Source: Rhizophagus clarus
Lineage: Eukaryota; Glomeromycota; Glomeromycetes; Glomerales; Glomeraceae
Length of the DNA: 64,000 bases
Assembly (NCBI GenBank): GCA_015698045.1
Contig: BLAL01000033.1
Location: 1-64,000 of the forward strand
Reading direction: 5' to 3'
Translations under genes and position numbers: made by a program
Shown: in pieces, positions 1 through 12,135 of the stretch
Position numbering within the stretch: the first letter of the stretch is position 1
Layout of the letters: every line of letters begins with the position of its first letter
The notes under the pieces: model-generated
Seen by the model: only the letters and a program-made list of their open reading frames with translations
Database searches by the model: none
What the model was told of the DNA's origin: nothing

Positions 1-2429
1 TATTAAAACTGTCTTCATAGTTTTTGCAACATATATCCAACAAGATATAATGCTTTTTGGCACTAAATTAATTCGAAGTGCATCAATCCTTTGTTGAATA
101 GCAACTGCTTCATTATGCTTAAGACTTGATTCTTTAGAAACTGATTTAGCAAGAATGGCATAATCATAGCTAGTCTAAGAAGATCAGACATCATAAAACT
201 ATTATGATGAGAGAACGGATTTGGTAAATTTCCACTTTTTTGGAATTTTCAAAATTTTTTCAAATTTTAATGAAATCCTCTTCTCTTCTCGTGAAAATAA
301 TTCACAGGTTAACTTTAGCAATCGCCCATTTTCCCACAGGTGGCGTGATAAATGTCCTGCGGCGCTTGTAGATGCCTTTCCCTTTTTAATTTATCTAAAA
401 TACTAGGCAATTGTCTTAAACCATACTTTGTACAAAGTTGGTCTCTTTCTTAATGTTACTGGTTCCTGAGAATTTCTAAAATTTCTTCATTTGTAATATG
501 ATGGTAACGTAATGTGTCACAGTATCTGATTATAAGAATATCCATAATTCCTTTTTAATTGTACAGGATACGACAACCTTTATTTGCATTATGCCTAAAT
601 TATTTTTAAAAAATTTCAATAGTTGTTACAAATTATATCATAAATTGTTTCAAGTTATATTATAAATTATTAATTAAGTCGAAATACTTAGTATCCTGCA
701 AGTCATTACCTTGAGGTAAATCTGCGTAACAAGCCCAAACCAGCAATTACCCATGCATTTTGTCCTTGAACAGTCATTATCTTACCTTTTTCAAGTTCTT
801 TCATTTCTGAAACAAATGGTCATAAATTCGTCAAAATTGCCACAAATGGAACAAACCCAAGAACAAAATGGTTTTTGATAAGTTTTCTTTGATGTGTTGG
901 CATGTTGCCAAACTGTACATAGACACCACTAAAGAATGATACACATTTCTAAACGTACTAAAATCGTCATAATAAAGATCTAAAAACAGCTTATAAACTG
1001 GCATAGATGATGGTGGATCTCTTGATAGAAATGTAATCAGAAGGATGTTGGTATGAAAGTTTCACATCACGAATGTGCCAAACGGTCATTACATTTATAA
1101 ATTACTTCGGTTAATATGCAATGAATCTTCGGAAATGTTTTGGTGTTGAAACGTTATTAATATAGTCGCTTTTTTCTAGAATTTGAGAGGTCATGATAAT
1201 TGGAAATAGTTCGTCTACCAACCAAACTTCCCCAACAAGAGAATGACGTTGTCTTGAATAATCCTTTTAAATTTCCAGGTAAGTCATCATAATTCAGAAT
1301 TTTTTGAATTCGTAACTGATAATCTTCATTATCATTTTTCAAAATTGCTCTTAATCTTCCAAGTCTTCGATGACCATTATTATCGTTATAGTGGACAAAA
1401 TCACCAGATCGGTATATTACTATTTTATCAAAATAAATCAATCAATTTTGCTAACACATACCATAATTATATCAAACTATATGTTATTACCTTCTGATAT
1501 TATTATTTTATTTTGTCCAAAAAGTGAAGATTCTCCCCATAGAGTTCTATGCCAAAATTCCGATTTTGTTTCAGAATCAATGCCTGGTCGCAAAATACAT
1601 ATGTCTCATCAGCATCAGATTGTTGAGAACATGCCATATAATTTCGCTAATTGAGAGTTGGTACGAAAGTTTTGAACCTCGTGAAGTTGACAGAGTTTTT
1701 TTTGATGAAATTTTAATAGGCTTGTTATTATTGGTAGTAAAGGAAGACGTTTTCTCCAAGATTGGAATCTTCTGATATTTTTTACTACATGAGTGGGCTC
1801 AAATTGAGGATTGTGAATGATGTTAGCAAGATCTTCATATGCTTTTGTAGAAATATTGTGTTTCTGGAGCCAACAGAATAGAGCAGTAGTTGTATAATCA
1901 TTGAAGTAAGGTGAAAATTCACCATCACAGGATGGTATCTCGTCTTTATCTAAAGCTTCAATAATTGATGTATGTTGTTGTTCTCGTTGTTGTTACCTTC
2001 CTCTTCTTCTTCGTCGTTGTGGTCGTTGTGATTTTCCTCTTCCTCATCGTCATTGTGACCTTCCTCTTCTTCACCTTCCTCATTGAAATAATCTTCCTCT
2101 TCGTTATAATCTTCCTCTTCGTCATCATTATCACCATCTTCATCTGATGATTCGTCAATTACATTATCCCTCAAATCTATATCATTATCATAATGCTGAA
2201 AATATATTGATTCATTGTCATTTCTATTAATGTCCTCCATATCGATGTCTTCAGATAACATTTCATTGTTATCTTCAGTTGAATTTGCTGTTGTCTCATT
2301 ACGACTAGTATGAGAAAACCGATTGCGAATTTGAAATGGTTTTACAGAACTGCCGGTGGAGTGAATATATCTCTTTCTCATAACTAAATAAGACGTAAAT
2401 AGTTTTGTAGAATTGTTGATTTTTAACAA
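1..2429 (-). pseudogene. Degraded transposase-like gene, 3' end beyond left edge
   Basis: Minus-strand coding remnants lie in the order expected of one large protein. An N-terminal part with a long Asp/Glu/Asn-rich tract (about 1950-2429) is followed by a segment with LLFCWLQKHNISTKAYEDL and SKLSYQLSISEIIWHVLNN (about 1600-1930), then GDFVHYNDNNGHRRLGRLRA (about 1330-1410). Further on come VYKLFLDLYYDDFSTFRNVY (about 940-1000), VQGQNAWVIAGLG (about 740-780), LCTKYGLRQLPSILDKLKRE (about 370-440) and PFSHHNSFMMSDLLRLAM (about 150-220). The pieces fall in different frames with several stops, so the gene is dead. The Leu-Tyr-Tyr-Asp-Asp motif before a conserved Tyr-His-Ser block resembles the first-Asp region of CACTA/tnp2-type transposases; the class is inferred. 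No terminal repeat is visible because the element leaves the window. The acidic N-terminal tract is also seen in the CACTA transposase at 14.4-17.6 kb. Confidence 0.6.
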
Positions 2430-3636
2430 AATTTATGGTACTTTGATATAATCATAGTAATCTAATCTGATTAGAGAAAAAAAAGATAATCTAATCTAGG
2501 CTGTAATTTCACTAAACATACAAAAAAAAAAAAAATAAATTACCAAAGTTTTACTAATATATAGAAGAATTCTTTCATGAAATCGGTATGAGAGGTCAAT
2601 GTTCGATACGGTACACTGTTAAACTATCCGAATATAGATTAATTGTTGATTAGATGATCAATAAACATGTGCCAGAAAATGGAATTTTAGATTCAATCAC
2701 ACTCTTGTATCACTTAGAGCCGCAAATATTACATTCTTGACTTGTGCGATGTTACTGTCAAGAGGATTGCCCTAGAGCCATATTTACATAAGCTAGAGAC
2801 GTTTACCACATATTATGTAAAAAGTTTTTTTCTTATATTCACGCTTTATGTTATTATTTTATCATCAATATAAAAATGTCAAGATTTACAATATAATAAT
2901 AATAAACTAAACAATACAATATAATCATTTAATTACATACTTCGCATTATTATTTGAAACATGGCTCTCATTTATATTCAAAGTGCATTTATTCATTATT
3001 TGTTATTATCAATCGATCGAGATTCAAGCATCATCTCCGAACCTAACTAAAGCAAGGTCTGTTAATTAAATAATCTCACTAATATTTATTTGTATTTTGT
3101 ACAATAGTATGTATTATATCAGCAATTATGGCTGTAAAAGGTTATGTTTATTGCGCTTAATCAAAAAAGGAAGTGCAAATTTATCTTAGATAAACATCTG
3201 CAGATTCTTATTGAATGATGTAACTATAGTCCTATTTGTTCATAAACAAATACTTTAGCAACTTACAAATAAAAATTTCCTTTCGTTAAATAAGTAAATC
3301 TAAATTTTCCTTTCGTTAAATCTAAATTTTCCTTTCGTTAAATAAAAATTTCCTTTCGTTATGTAAATATGTCAATATGTTAAATAATTAAAATTTAAAT
3401 TTTTGTATAATTCAAATCGATTCTATTTTCAATTCTAAACAAATCGTCTCCTCTTGTAAGATTGTCACGAAATAAACATCTAAATATGGTATAATCTCAA
3501 CATATACTGTATAAATTTGGAAATGCAAGGTCAGCTCGGGGGTTTGGGAATTGGGATGAGGTCTCTTATTTATATTTTACTTTGTTCGAATTTTTGTATC
3601 TCAGAATTTTTGTATCTTGTATCTTTATTTTTTGCT
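2430..3636. other. AT-rich gap between two divergent transposon-like genes
   Basis: No gene is supported. The stretch separates the minus-strand transposase remnant from the plus-strand gene starting at 3637, so it could be the shared promoter region of one old element. It holds one short tandem repeat (listed separately) and A/T runs. Confidence 0.5.
3270..3362. repeat. Short tandem repeat, TTTCCTTTCGTTAAAT unit
   Basis: Four near-identical copies of TTTCCTTTCGTTA are spaced by 17-25 bases of AT-rich filler (AATAAAAA or AATCTAAA). This is seen directly. It is a simple minisatellite in the divergent gap between two transposon-like genes; no function is implied. Confidence 0.75.
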
Positions 3637-4915
3637 ATGTCCAAACGTAAGGCAAATCAAGAGACAGCAGGTATGTAACTTTATAAAATATAATTATAAT
3701 AAATTTTACTTTGAGAATAAAATGATACTGAAAATATGTATAATAGTACCTATTTCGAAAAATCAAAGTCTAAGTCAAAAAGCGAAGAAAAGGAGGGAGA
3801 CCAATATTAACGATGTTGATCAATTCATTTCAGGTAAATATTATATACATATCATATATGTGTGTGACCTTAATATTTAATAATATATTTAATCTTTAAT
3901 TAAATGATATACTACTAAATAATAGGTTTAGCTTCTAACCGAAGAAATAATGATGAAAGAGAAGATGATGATGAAAGAGAAAAGATGATGGAAGGGAAGA
4001 TGAAAAAGAAAGAGAAGATCGCGAAGAAGAGAAAAGTGGTAATTCAAATAACGATAGTGATAATCATGATAGAGATAAAATGAATATGACGGATGATAAA
4101 CTCGTAAATTTGGATGAACCCATTCCTGTTGGGTTTAAAAGTAATTTAGAAATATGCAATTTTCTCGTCGCCCATCCACATATTCTTCATCTAGCAAATA
4201 AAATGTTAGAAATGGATTCCGGTTCTGGCTCGACGTCTTCAACGTCTAGTGCTGATGTTAGTGCTAAATATATTTATTTTGTACCCAATTCTTTAAAGTA
4301 AATAACATATCTTTTAATATTTTAGGATAATGCTCGTCTTTGGGACGAGTCCATCAAATGTCTCTTTCTTCGTACCCGCAACCCGCGTGGGGAGACATTT
4401 GATGAATTAATTAAAAAAATTTTTAAGGTTCAAATTTACAGTACAGAAGGAAAAAATTTCTTAGAGAAAACTCGTCGAGCCTTTGCTGACTACCGTAATA
4501 AACTTAATCAAAATATTGAACATGAGATAAATGAATATAAAAATATTAGAAAAATAGGTATATTTTATTTTATTGTTTGATAATATATCTTATATCTAAT
4601 GAGTTTATTGTTATGTTAATAAAAAATAATTAACTGTAGAGCGATCACTGGTAGCCTGTCAAATAAAGAAGTAAAAGACTATGTTGATGAACATTTTGTT
4701 CAAAAACTCTTGAATCGACAGCTCGCTACTGTAAATCTCTCTGAAATGAAAAAGATTGGTAACTTCGATACGTTAATAGATTTTATAAGAGAAACCTTCA
4801 AGGTTTTTTGGAATGGCAAAGATCTATCTGCCGTTAAGAACTTGGATAGTATTACGAAGGATATAATTGTTCCCTCTCGAAGTGGCAACAGGATAGTAAA
4901 TTCTTTGGAACATGT
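3637..4915 (+). pseudogene. Transposon-linked gene with basic start and acidic tract, probably broken
   Basis: Spliced reading begins MSKRKANQETA (3637-3670). It continues through VPISKNQSLSQKAKKRRETN (from 3747), an Asp/Glu/Arg-rich stretch (about 3927-4080), a conserved-looking block LEICNFLVAHPHILHLANKM, then DNARLWDESIKCLFLRTRNP (from 4325) and NKEVKDYVDEHFVQKLLNRQ (to 4915). Introns have GT-AG ends, and one acceptor is the second AG of an AGAG pair (about 4641-4644). The acidic tract cannot be read in a single frame (about 3975-3990), so the copy is probably inactive. I do not recognise a named domain. The Arg-Asn-Pro-Arg-Gly region followed by a charged helical domain looks like the accessory proteins that accompany transposases in Rhizophagus-like genomes. 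The head-to-head position relative to the 1-2429 remnant supports that reading, by inference. Confidence 0.45.
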
Positions 4916-5892
4916 AAGTCATTTTTATTTAACACATTACATCTTTATTCATAAATATTAATAAAATTAAATTATAGATTTAGTAGCGCTCTTTAATTAA
5001 TCATCAATAAATGATTTTTGCGCTATAAAATTTAAAAATATTTTAATATTCACTAATTTTTTCAATTAAATCAATAAATATGGTCATATAAATAAAATAC
5101 GCATGTTAATAGTCATACATTGTAAGTTTTTTGCTGGACTTGTAATTTCGGTGTTATGAATTGTAGTATGTCCCATATTTGATTTCCATTTTCAAACTAA
5201 GTGATAATCATGTATTTCATCTTAATAAGTATAATTCTAGAAGGTTTAAGTTTAGAATGTCTCACGTATTACATAAGCATAATCCTTGTTCAACACGCTC
5301 AATATTTATTAATTCCTTTTAAACGTTCGAAAATTAACACATTAAATCAATCACGAAAAGTAAAATAAATCAAAATTTTTTTTCGTATTAGAAAATATCG
5401 TAAAAGATGTGGTAAAATATTATGAGTAAATAAAGTTAATTTTTTACGTAAAATTTTTAATCACTTTTAATGGCTAATTTTTTTTTTGTACAATGGGAAA
5501 CAATGGAAAATTGACATTTTAATCACTTTTAATGGACAAGAGACGGAATTAATTTTCAAAATTCTATGAATTTATGATGTAATATCATGAATTAATGAAA
5601 TCATTTTAATTTAAAAAGGAAAAAATAATTGAAATGGCGTAATCAGAATTGTTAGAAAAAATAATTGAATGGCGTAATTAATTGTTAGAAAAAAATAATT
5701 GAAATAGTGTAATTAGAATTGTTAGAAAAAATGATTGAAATGGCATAATTAGAATTATTAGAAAAAATAATTAAAAAATGGAACTTTCTCACATTTTTTA
5801 ATTTTTTAATTATATATTTCTTGTCTTATATTCACTTATATATAACAAATTTTTGTCAAATATAACATCGCAAAATTTCAAAAATTCTAATA
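4916..5892. other. AT-rich gap with a 36-40-bp tandem repeat
   Basis: No coding support. About 5624-5772 holds four imperfect copies of a unit of the type AGAATTGTTAGAAAAAATAA followed by TTGAAATGGCGTAATT. A looser pair of AATCACTTTTAATGG copies lies at about 5458 and 5520. Confidence 0.6.
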
Positions 5893-6530
5893 ATGTTTTC
5901 AAATAACACAAATACAACATCATCAACCTCTCGCGATCCTTCAACCTCATCTCAACATCATACTGATAACGCTGAATCTTTATCTAATTCTACTTCTCCT
6001 CGCAGCACCTCCATCGACCAAGTAGAATGGACAGATGAACAAACCGCTGCACTCATTGAGCAGCGGAGGTCACGAAATTACGAATATTATTACCAAATTT
6101 CAGGGCGCAGCAGAAAAAAATTCTGGAGATCAGTAGCAGAAAATGTTAATAATACTTGTGGATGTAACTATACAGGACAACAATGCCAGACGAAGTTCAA
6201 TGGGCTCGTTACTAACTATCATGTGAGTTAAATATTAATAAATAAAAATTTGTGTAATATTAATGACTTTAAAATATTTTAGGATCAATTATTGGTCATT
6301 GCCAATGACCCTAGAGACGTGAGGAGTCACCCAGGAGCGGTGTTCTTTGACATAATGAACACCCGCTTCTGGGAAAGACCGGGTAAGAATTCTAATTGCT
6401 TTATATTTATTTAGAATTATGTATTCCAATATTATTTAATATGTTTCTAGATGATCAATTTGTACAAGCTTCGATCAGAGTTAGCCGGACTCAAAATCGA
6501 AGAAATCGAAGGAATAGAAGATGTATGTAA
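5893..6530 (+). CDS. Small Myb/SANT-like (trihelix-type) DNA-binding protein
   Basis: Three exons: 5893-6222, 6283-6382 and 6451-6530 (stop TAA), phases agreeing, giving about 169 residues. Residues 1-45 are a Ser/Thr-rich disordered start. Residues about 48-115 have the layout of a Myb/SANT-like trihelix domain (Myb_DNA-bind_4 style): VEWTDEQTAALIEQR, then SRKKFWRSVAENVN, then a Cys-rich GCNYTGQQCQTKFNGLV giving the third helix. The tail is short and Arg/Asn-rich (NRRNRRNRR). Family knowledge: such domains bind DNA, and the same fold occurs in accessory proteins of Harbinger/PIF transposons. I see no adjacent Harbinger transposase. The gene sits in a repeat compartment and could be host or transposon-derived. 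The last splice could differ, changing only a few C-terminal residues. Confidence 0.6.
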
Positions 6531-7228
6531 ATCATAAAAAAAATTTAATCAAGTTATAGATTTTTTTATTGATTTTCTTAATCAATTTATAGCCTGAAGC
6601 AACAACAATAGCCAGAATACCGTGGATAATAATGATACTATTGATAATGGTAAGTACAAAATTTTTTTCCTTTTTTCACCTATGAAATTTTTCTAAAAAT
6701 TTTTTCTTTTATTTGATGCTAAACCTTAACTGTTAATAGTTTGATATGATAATCAAATAATGCTAAACTTAATAATTTGATACAAAAATAATGCAAAACC
6801 TTAATAATTGATACAATAAAGCCAACATTTAACAAATAAAGTTTTCTTTGTTAATTTGTTATTAATAAAATTTTAAAGTGATAAGAATTTAATTGTACTT
6901 GTGTGACCAACTCAGTGAACTTGCCCCTTAAACATTATTGAATTCTACACATTAAATTACGTCATTTTCTATCATCGATTTTCTCTAGCACATTTAAAAT
7001 TTCCAATTTAGTATGTTTTCCATTCCTATGGTGAAAGAAAAAGCTTTTCCTGGTATAATCCTTTAGTCAAATATATTTTATATCTTCGTGAAATGGATTC
7101 ATAAAAGGTTCCTTTCTTCATGTTGACGTATCAGGCCTGTTTCATATAAATATTCCTCCTTTTCTTAAAACTGTTTCCACTTTTCCTCTCCTCTCTTATA
7201 GGTTTGCATTTCTCTGCATGCAGAGATT
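6531..7228. other. Intergenic AT-rich stretch
   Basis: No ORF, RNA gene or strong repeat. The final 200 bases are pyrimidine-rich and end in CTCTCTTATAG just before the 7.2-7.8 kb gene, so a 5' leader exon of that gene could begin here. Confidence 0.4.
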
Positions 7229-7300
7229 ATGAGTCATGATTTATTTTCTGAAGTATCGACTACAATTATTTATCTTCTTTATTATATCTTATACAAAAAT

Positions 7301-7833
7301 ATGAGCCGTCGCAAGCCTCACAAATCACAGGCCACAAAGGCAAAATCGGTACATCATTTCAAAACAAAAATATTGAAGAAGAAGCGAAAGGGAATTTATG
7401 AAATAGGTGGGTGAATATCACGGCTTTCCGTACATAGTCTGGCCTGGGTTTAAGCTTCTAAAATGGCTACTGTGAACTCGCCTCTCAGGTTGATGTTTTT
7501 AATGGTCCTGTGAAGTACCTGAATTGTTGGACTGTCGGGTGCCTAGCCTTTGCTTTAATGTGGCTCTCCTGCTGGGTGAGTTGATCATAACTGACCCCAC
7601 CTTCTGCTATTCCTCTTTAATCCCTTCCCTCTGCAGGTTATGTTGAGTCTCTTGAGAAAAGAATCAATCAACTAGAAGAGAAGGTAAAAGCCTTGGAAGA
7701 GAAAAAAGTTTGGCTTTTTTTTGAAAGGAACGAAGCAATATTAAATATAAATCAAAAGGATGCCAGAATCAGGGCTTTGGAAATGGATCAAGAGCTAACA
7801 AGACATATTGGATTGAGAAAGAAAAGGAATTAG
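7301..7833 (+). CDS. Small basic leucine-zipper-like protein
   Basis: Two exons, 7301-7406 and 7637-7833 (stop TAG), give 100 residues; an upstream in-frame ATG at 7229 is possible. Residues 1-33 are Lys/Arg-rich (MSRRKPHKSQATKAKS, then KTKILKKKRK). Exon 2 continues in frame as YVESLEKRINQLEEKVKALE, which has Leu/Ile heptads and the wording typical of the fungal bZIP zipper start, followed by a second coiled-coil stretch. The basic half lacks the clear Asn-x-x-Ala-Ala/Ser-x-x-Ser/Cys-Arg signature of bZIP proteins, so DNA binding by this copy is uncertain. The 230-base intron is markedly more GC-rich than its surroundings. It may be a young or decayed bZIP gene, or a zipper-only regulator. 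Role inferred, not shown. Confidence 0.5.
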
Positions 7834-9607
7834 GTTTGTTATTAAAGTCTATTATCAAATTATATATAATTCTTTATTAAAGTACCTGACGAATCCTAAC
7901 CAATTAATTAATTATCAAATAGCAATCTATCTATGAAAAAATCAAAATTATAAATAAACTTATAATAAATTTCTTATCTTCAAATATAAGTTGATACTTT
8001 TAATTGATAATATAAATGCTAATAAGTGCGAAAAGTGTTTCAATATAATCAACCGATCCTGCAAATAAAGGAAATCATGTATCACATCCTAAATAAGTTT
8101 GTATTACCTAATCATTTGATAACTCGCACGCGAAAACCCAATCAGACTTTTTGAATACTTAATAGGTCTCGCCGAAGGAAATGACAAGGTTGATTTATAT
8201 ATATTCATTTTCGCTCTTGGATTAAAAAATTTTAATAAATAACTAATAATCAAGTTTATTACTAAGATAGCATAGTAATTTAATTATTATTAGAGAAATT
8301 GTTGATTTTATAATTTCTTATTTTAGCGTTAACGTAAATAATCTTTAAATCATTAAAATAACAACTGAAATTTCATTCTTTTTTAAAAATTCATAAATGT
8401 CTTCCGTGGTCTCGTTTTCACCAATGGACATAGCAAATATTTTGTGTAATGAAGAAATGACTAAAATTTTGGTTAAAATTAACCAATAAAATTACATTGA
8501 TCCTCATGCATGATGTAATAAAAATCGCTTTGATTACATGCATGTGATATCTAAAAATAGCTAAAATTCGGTTTATTAATGCGTGATTTTTTTTTTTGTT
8601 TATTTTTCAAAAATACACGTCTCTCTTCTTAAAAATATTATATTTGTCTTATATTTTAACACTTTATGGTATTTTCTTCTTTTCTCTTTTATCCAAGTAT
8701 ACTTTACTTATCTTTTACAATATTAACAATACTTTGGCATATTAGTTTATATATTTGATATAGCCACCAACACGAAGACCGTTCGCCAAAAAATGTATAA
8801 GACAAAAAAATAAATAGTGAAGCCAAATATTACTATTTTAACACTTTACGGTATTTTCTTCTTCTTGCTTTTATCCAAGTATACTTTACTTATCTTTTAC
8901 AATATTAACAGTACTTTGGCATTTTAGTTTATATATTCGATATAGTCACCAACACGAAGACCATTCGCCGAAAAACGTATAAGACAAAAAAACTACTTTT
9001 AAATAAATAGTGAAGCCATTAAGCAGGTATGAAAATGGGATATACGCATATTTTTCATATTTTTTTTGGACTCTACCATATTCGTAAAGTCTACTGGTTC
9101 TGTAGGAGGGATTGGTTATGTACTTTCTTTACAATAGGGTGTAGTTTGAGTCTTTCTTTGTTAGACTGTGGTATTACTTAAGGGAGTTAGAATGTATTCT
9201 CAAATGCTATGTTCAAATTGCTGAATATATTTGAAGCTTTCTTTTGTAATATTTGCTTAGCCTGAAGGAAAATGTTGTGAAATAGGGCTGGATATTTTAT
9301 GACATTTTCTGCCGCCAATTACTTTGTCTGGGGTGGCGTCAGTCGTAGCAGCCAGCATTTTTTTTTTATAATATTATGTTTTAAGAATTAACACTTTCAA
9401 AATTTAAAGAGCTAACGTTAAAAATATTATCATTTTTATTTTTTCTCAAAATCCCGGAGATTACCTGCTCTAACCATTATCCCAAGGTTATGTATTAAAT
9501 TTAAAATTTAAATATATTTTATAAAGAGTATATTATATTAATCATAATTGTTTTTTTTATATTTTTTATTTTTTTAAATTTACCCTTAGCGATTGGATCC
9601 TACTTAT
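7834..9607. other. Intergenic AT-rich stretch with a local duplication
   Basis: No gene is supported. It contains the direct duplication at 8652-9018. A somewhat GC-richer patch (about 9260-9355, CCGCCAATTACTTTGTCTGG and downstream) is unlike the background but shows no reading frame. Confidence 0.4.
8652..9018. repeat. Direct tandem duplication, about 175-185 bp unit
   Basis: Copies at 8652-8825 and 8834-9018 share TATTTTAACACTTTA at the start, CCAAGTATACTTTACTTATC in the middle, ACCAACACGAAGACC later, and end in AATAAATAGTGAAGCCA. Differences are scattered substitutions plus a short insertion in the second copy, so it is a fairly recent local duplication. No coding potential. Confidence 0.85.
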
Positions 9608-10237
9608 GTATAGAATAAAAGGAATAAGATGTATTCACTCATCACATGAAAAGAAAAAAAAGAAAAAGGAAAATGTGACCCCCTTTCATTCTCCCTTTGG
9701 TTTTTGTTTCTTTTTCCTTTTATTTCTCTTTTTTTGTCTCCCTTTCTTTTCGTTTCATCTTTTTCCATCAATATTCTTTATCATTTCTTTTTAATCTTGT
9801 CTCCTTTTTTCTTTTCGCCTTTGTTTCGTTTCCATTTTGTTTTCATTATTTATCATATCTGACCCATCCACTCTATCCACATTGAATATTACTTCACTTC
9901 TCAGGTGTTGTTGTTCTGTTAGGTGTGCGTCTTAGTAGACGTTAGTAAACCTGTATGGTGAAAGCATGATCAGAAACTCTAGGGAGAAAACTAAAACTAA
10001 AACCAAAACTAAACCAAAACCAAAACCAAAGCTACTAAAACTAAAACCCTAGAGTGGATCTGCTAGGAATCGGTACCTAATGTTGAACGGATACCTTTAT
10101 TTTCTTCTTTATTTTCTTATTATTATTATTGATGTAAATTATTATTATTAATGTAAATTATTATTATAATGTAATAAATATAAAATCATTTTTTATGATG
10201 TAATTTATGAAATTACTATGATGTAGTTATGATATCA

Positions 10238-10690
10238 AATAAATGTTATAATACTTTAGCGATGTTAATTCAATATTAATATGATATTTCTATGATATAG
10301 TTATGATGTCGAGTAAATATAAAAACATTTTCGTAATATTAATTTGATGTTAATGTGATATCGCTACGATATAGTTATGATATTGAATAAATGTTATAAT
10401 ACTTTGCAATGTTAATTCGATGTTAATATGTTATCTTTACGATATAGTTACAATATCAAATAAATGTTATAATACTTTGGCAATGTTAATTCGATGTTAA
10501 TATGTTATCTTTACGATATAGTTACGATATCAAATAAATGTTATAATACTTTTGCAATGCTAATTCGATGTTAATATGTTATTGCTACGATATAGTTACG
10601 ATATCGAATAAATGTTATATACTTTGGCAATGTTAATTCGATGTTAATACGTTATTGCTACGATATAGTTACGATATCAAATAAATGTCG
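10238..10690. repeat. 74-bp minisatellite, copy A
   Basis: About six diverged units, each containing AATAAATGTTATAATACTTT, GCAATGTTAATTCGATGTTA, and ACGATATAGTTACGATATC. The unit length counted between successive TTATAATACTTTGGC motifs is about 74. Short palindromes such as GATATC recur once or twice per unit. Confidence 0.8.
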
Positions 10691-11385
10691 TATAGTGATC
10701 GCAGAGATATCGAACCAATCAATATCAAATAAACATAGTTAAGACTAACTTAACGACGTCGATTCGATTTTTTGTTAAAATATCGTAATGATATCGTAAT
10801 GACATCATTATGATATTTATTCAATATCGATTGTAAACTTCAAGTTTCAGCAAAGTAGAATAAAAGGAATAAGATGTATTCACTCATCATATGAAAAGAA
10901 AAAAAAGAAAAAGGAAAATGTAACCCCCCTTTCGTTCTCCTTTCAGTTTTTGTTTCTTTTTCCTTTTATTTCTCTTTCTTTGTCTCCCTTTCTTTTCATT
11001 TCATCTTTTTCCATTAATATTCTTTATCATTTCTTTTTGATCTTGTCTCCTTTTTTCTTTTCGCCTTTGTTTCGTTTCCATTTTGTTTTCATTATTTATC
11101 ATATCTGACCCATCCACTCTATCCACATTGAATATTACTTCACTTCTCAGGTGTTGTTGCTCTGTTAGGTGTGTGCCTTAGTAGACGTTAGTAAACCTGT
11201 ATGGTGAAAGTGTGATCAGAAACTCTAGGGAGAAAACTAAAACTAAAACCAAAACTAAACCAAAACTAAAACCAAAACCAAAACCAAAGCTACTAAAACT
11301 AAAACCCTAGAGTACTGCGTAAGGATCTGCTAGGAATCAGTACTTAATGTTGAACGGACATCTTTATTTTCTTCTTTATTTTCTT

Positions 11386-12135
11386 ATTATTATTATTAAT
11401 GTAAATTATTATTATTAATGTAAATTATTATTATTAATGTAAATTATTATTATTAATGTAAATTATTATTATTAATGTAAATTATTATTATTAATGTAAA
11501 TTATTATTATTAATGTAAATTATTATTATTAATGTAAATTATTATTATAATGTAATAAATATAAAATCATTTTTTATAATGTAATTTATGAAATTACTAT
11601 GATGTAGTTATGATATCAAATAAATGTTATAATACTTTAGCGATGTTAATTTAATATTAATATGATATTTTTATGATATAGTTATGATGTCGAGTAAATG
11701 TAAAAATATTTTCGTAATATTAATTTGATGTTAATATGATATCGCTACGATATAGTTACAATATCGAATAAATGTTATAATACTTTGCAATGTTAATTCG
11801 ATGTTAATATGTTATCTTTACGATATAGTTACGATATCGAATAAATGTTATAATACTTTGCAATGTTAATTCGATGTTAATATGTTATCTTTACGATATA
11901 GTTACGATATCAAATAAATGTTATAATACTTTGGCAATGTTAATTCGATGTTAATATGTTATCTTTACGATATAGTTACGATATCAAATAAATGTTATAA
12001 TACTTTTGCAATGCTAATTCGATGTTAATACGTTATTGCTACGATATAGTTACGATATCAAATAAATATTATAATACTTTGGCAATGTTAATTCGATGTT
12101 AATACGTTATTGCTACGATATAGTTACGATATCAA
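11386..12135. repeat. 19-bp array followed by the 74-bp minisatellite, copy B
   Basis: The 19-bp unit AATGTAAATTATTATTATT is repeated about eight times (11386-11545), against about two times in copy A. This accounts for most of the length difference between the two block copies. The 74-bp minisatellite follows (about 11625-12135) with about seven units. Confidence 0.8.

Noticed and set aside
1965-2147. Hydrophobic plus-strand frame rich in Val, Phe and Ile
   Set aside because: It is the antisense of the Asp/Glu/Asn codon tract of the minus-strand transposase remnant.
9606-9885. Two Phe/Ser-rich short frames
   Set aside because: They translate a C/T-rich tract that is duplicated at 10.9-11.1 kb; no start context, splice or conserved motif.
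9976-10055. CTAAAAC/CCCTAG tract as an interstitial telomere
   Set aside because: The unit is irregular (CTAAAAC, CCAAAAC) and only one true CCCTAG/CTAGGG occurs at each edge; the fungal telomere TTAGGG array is absent.
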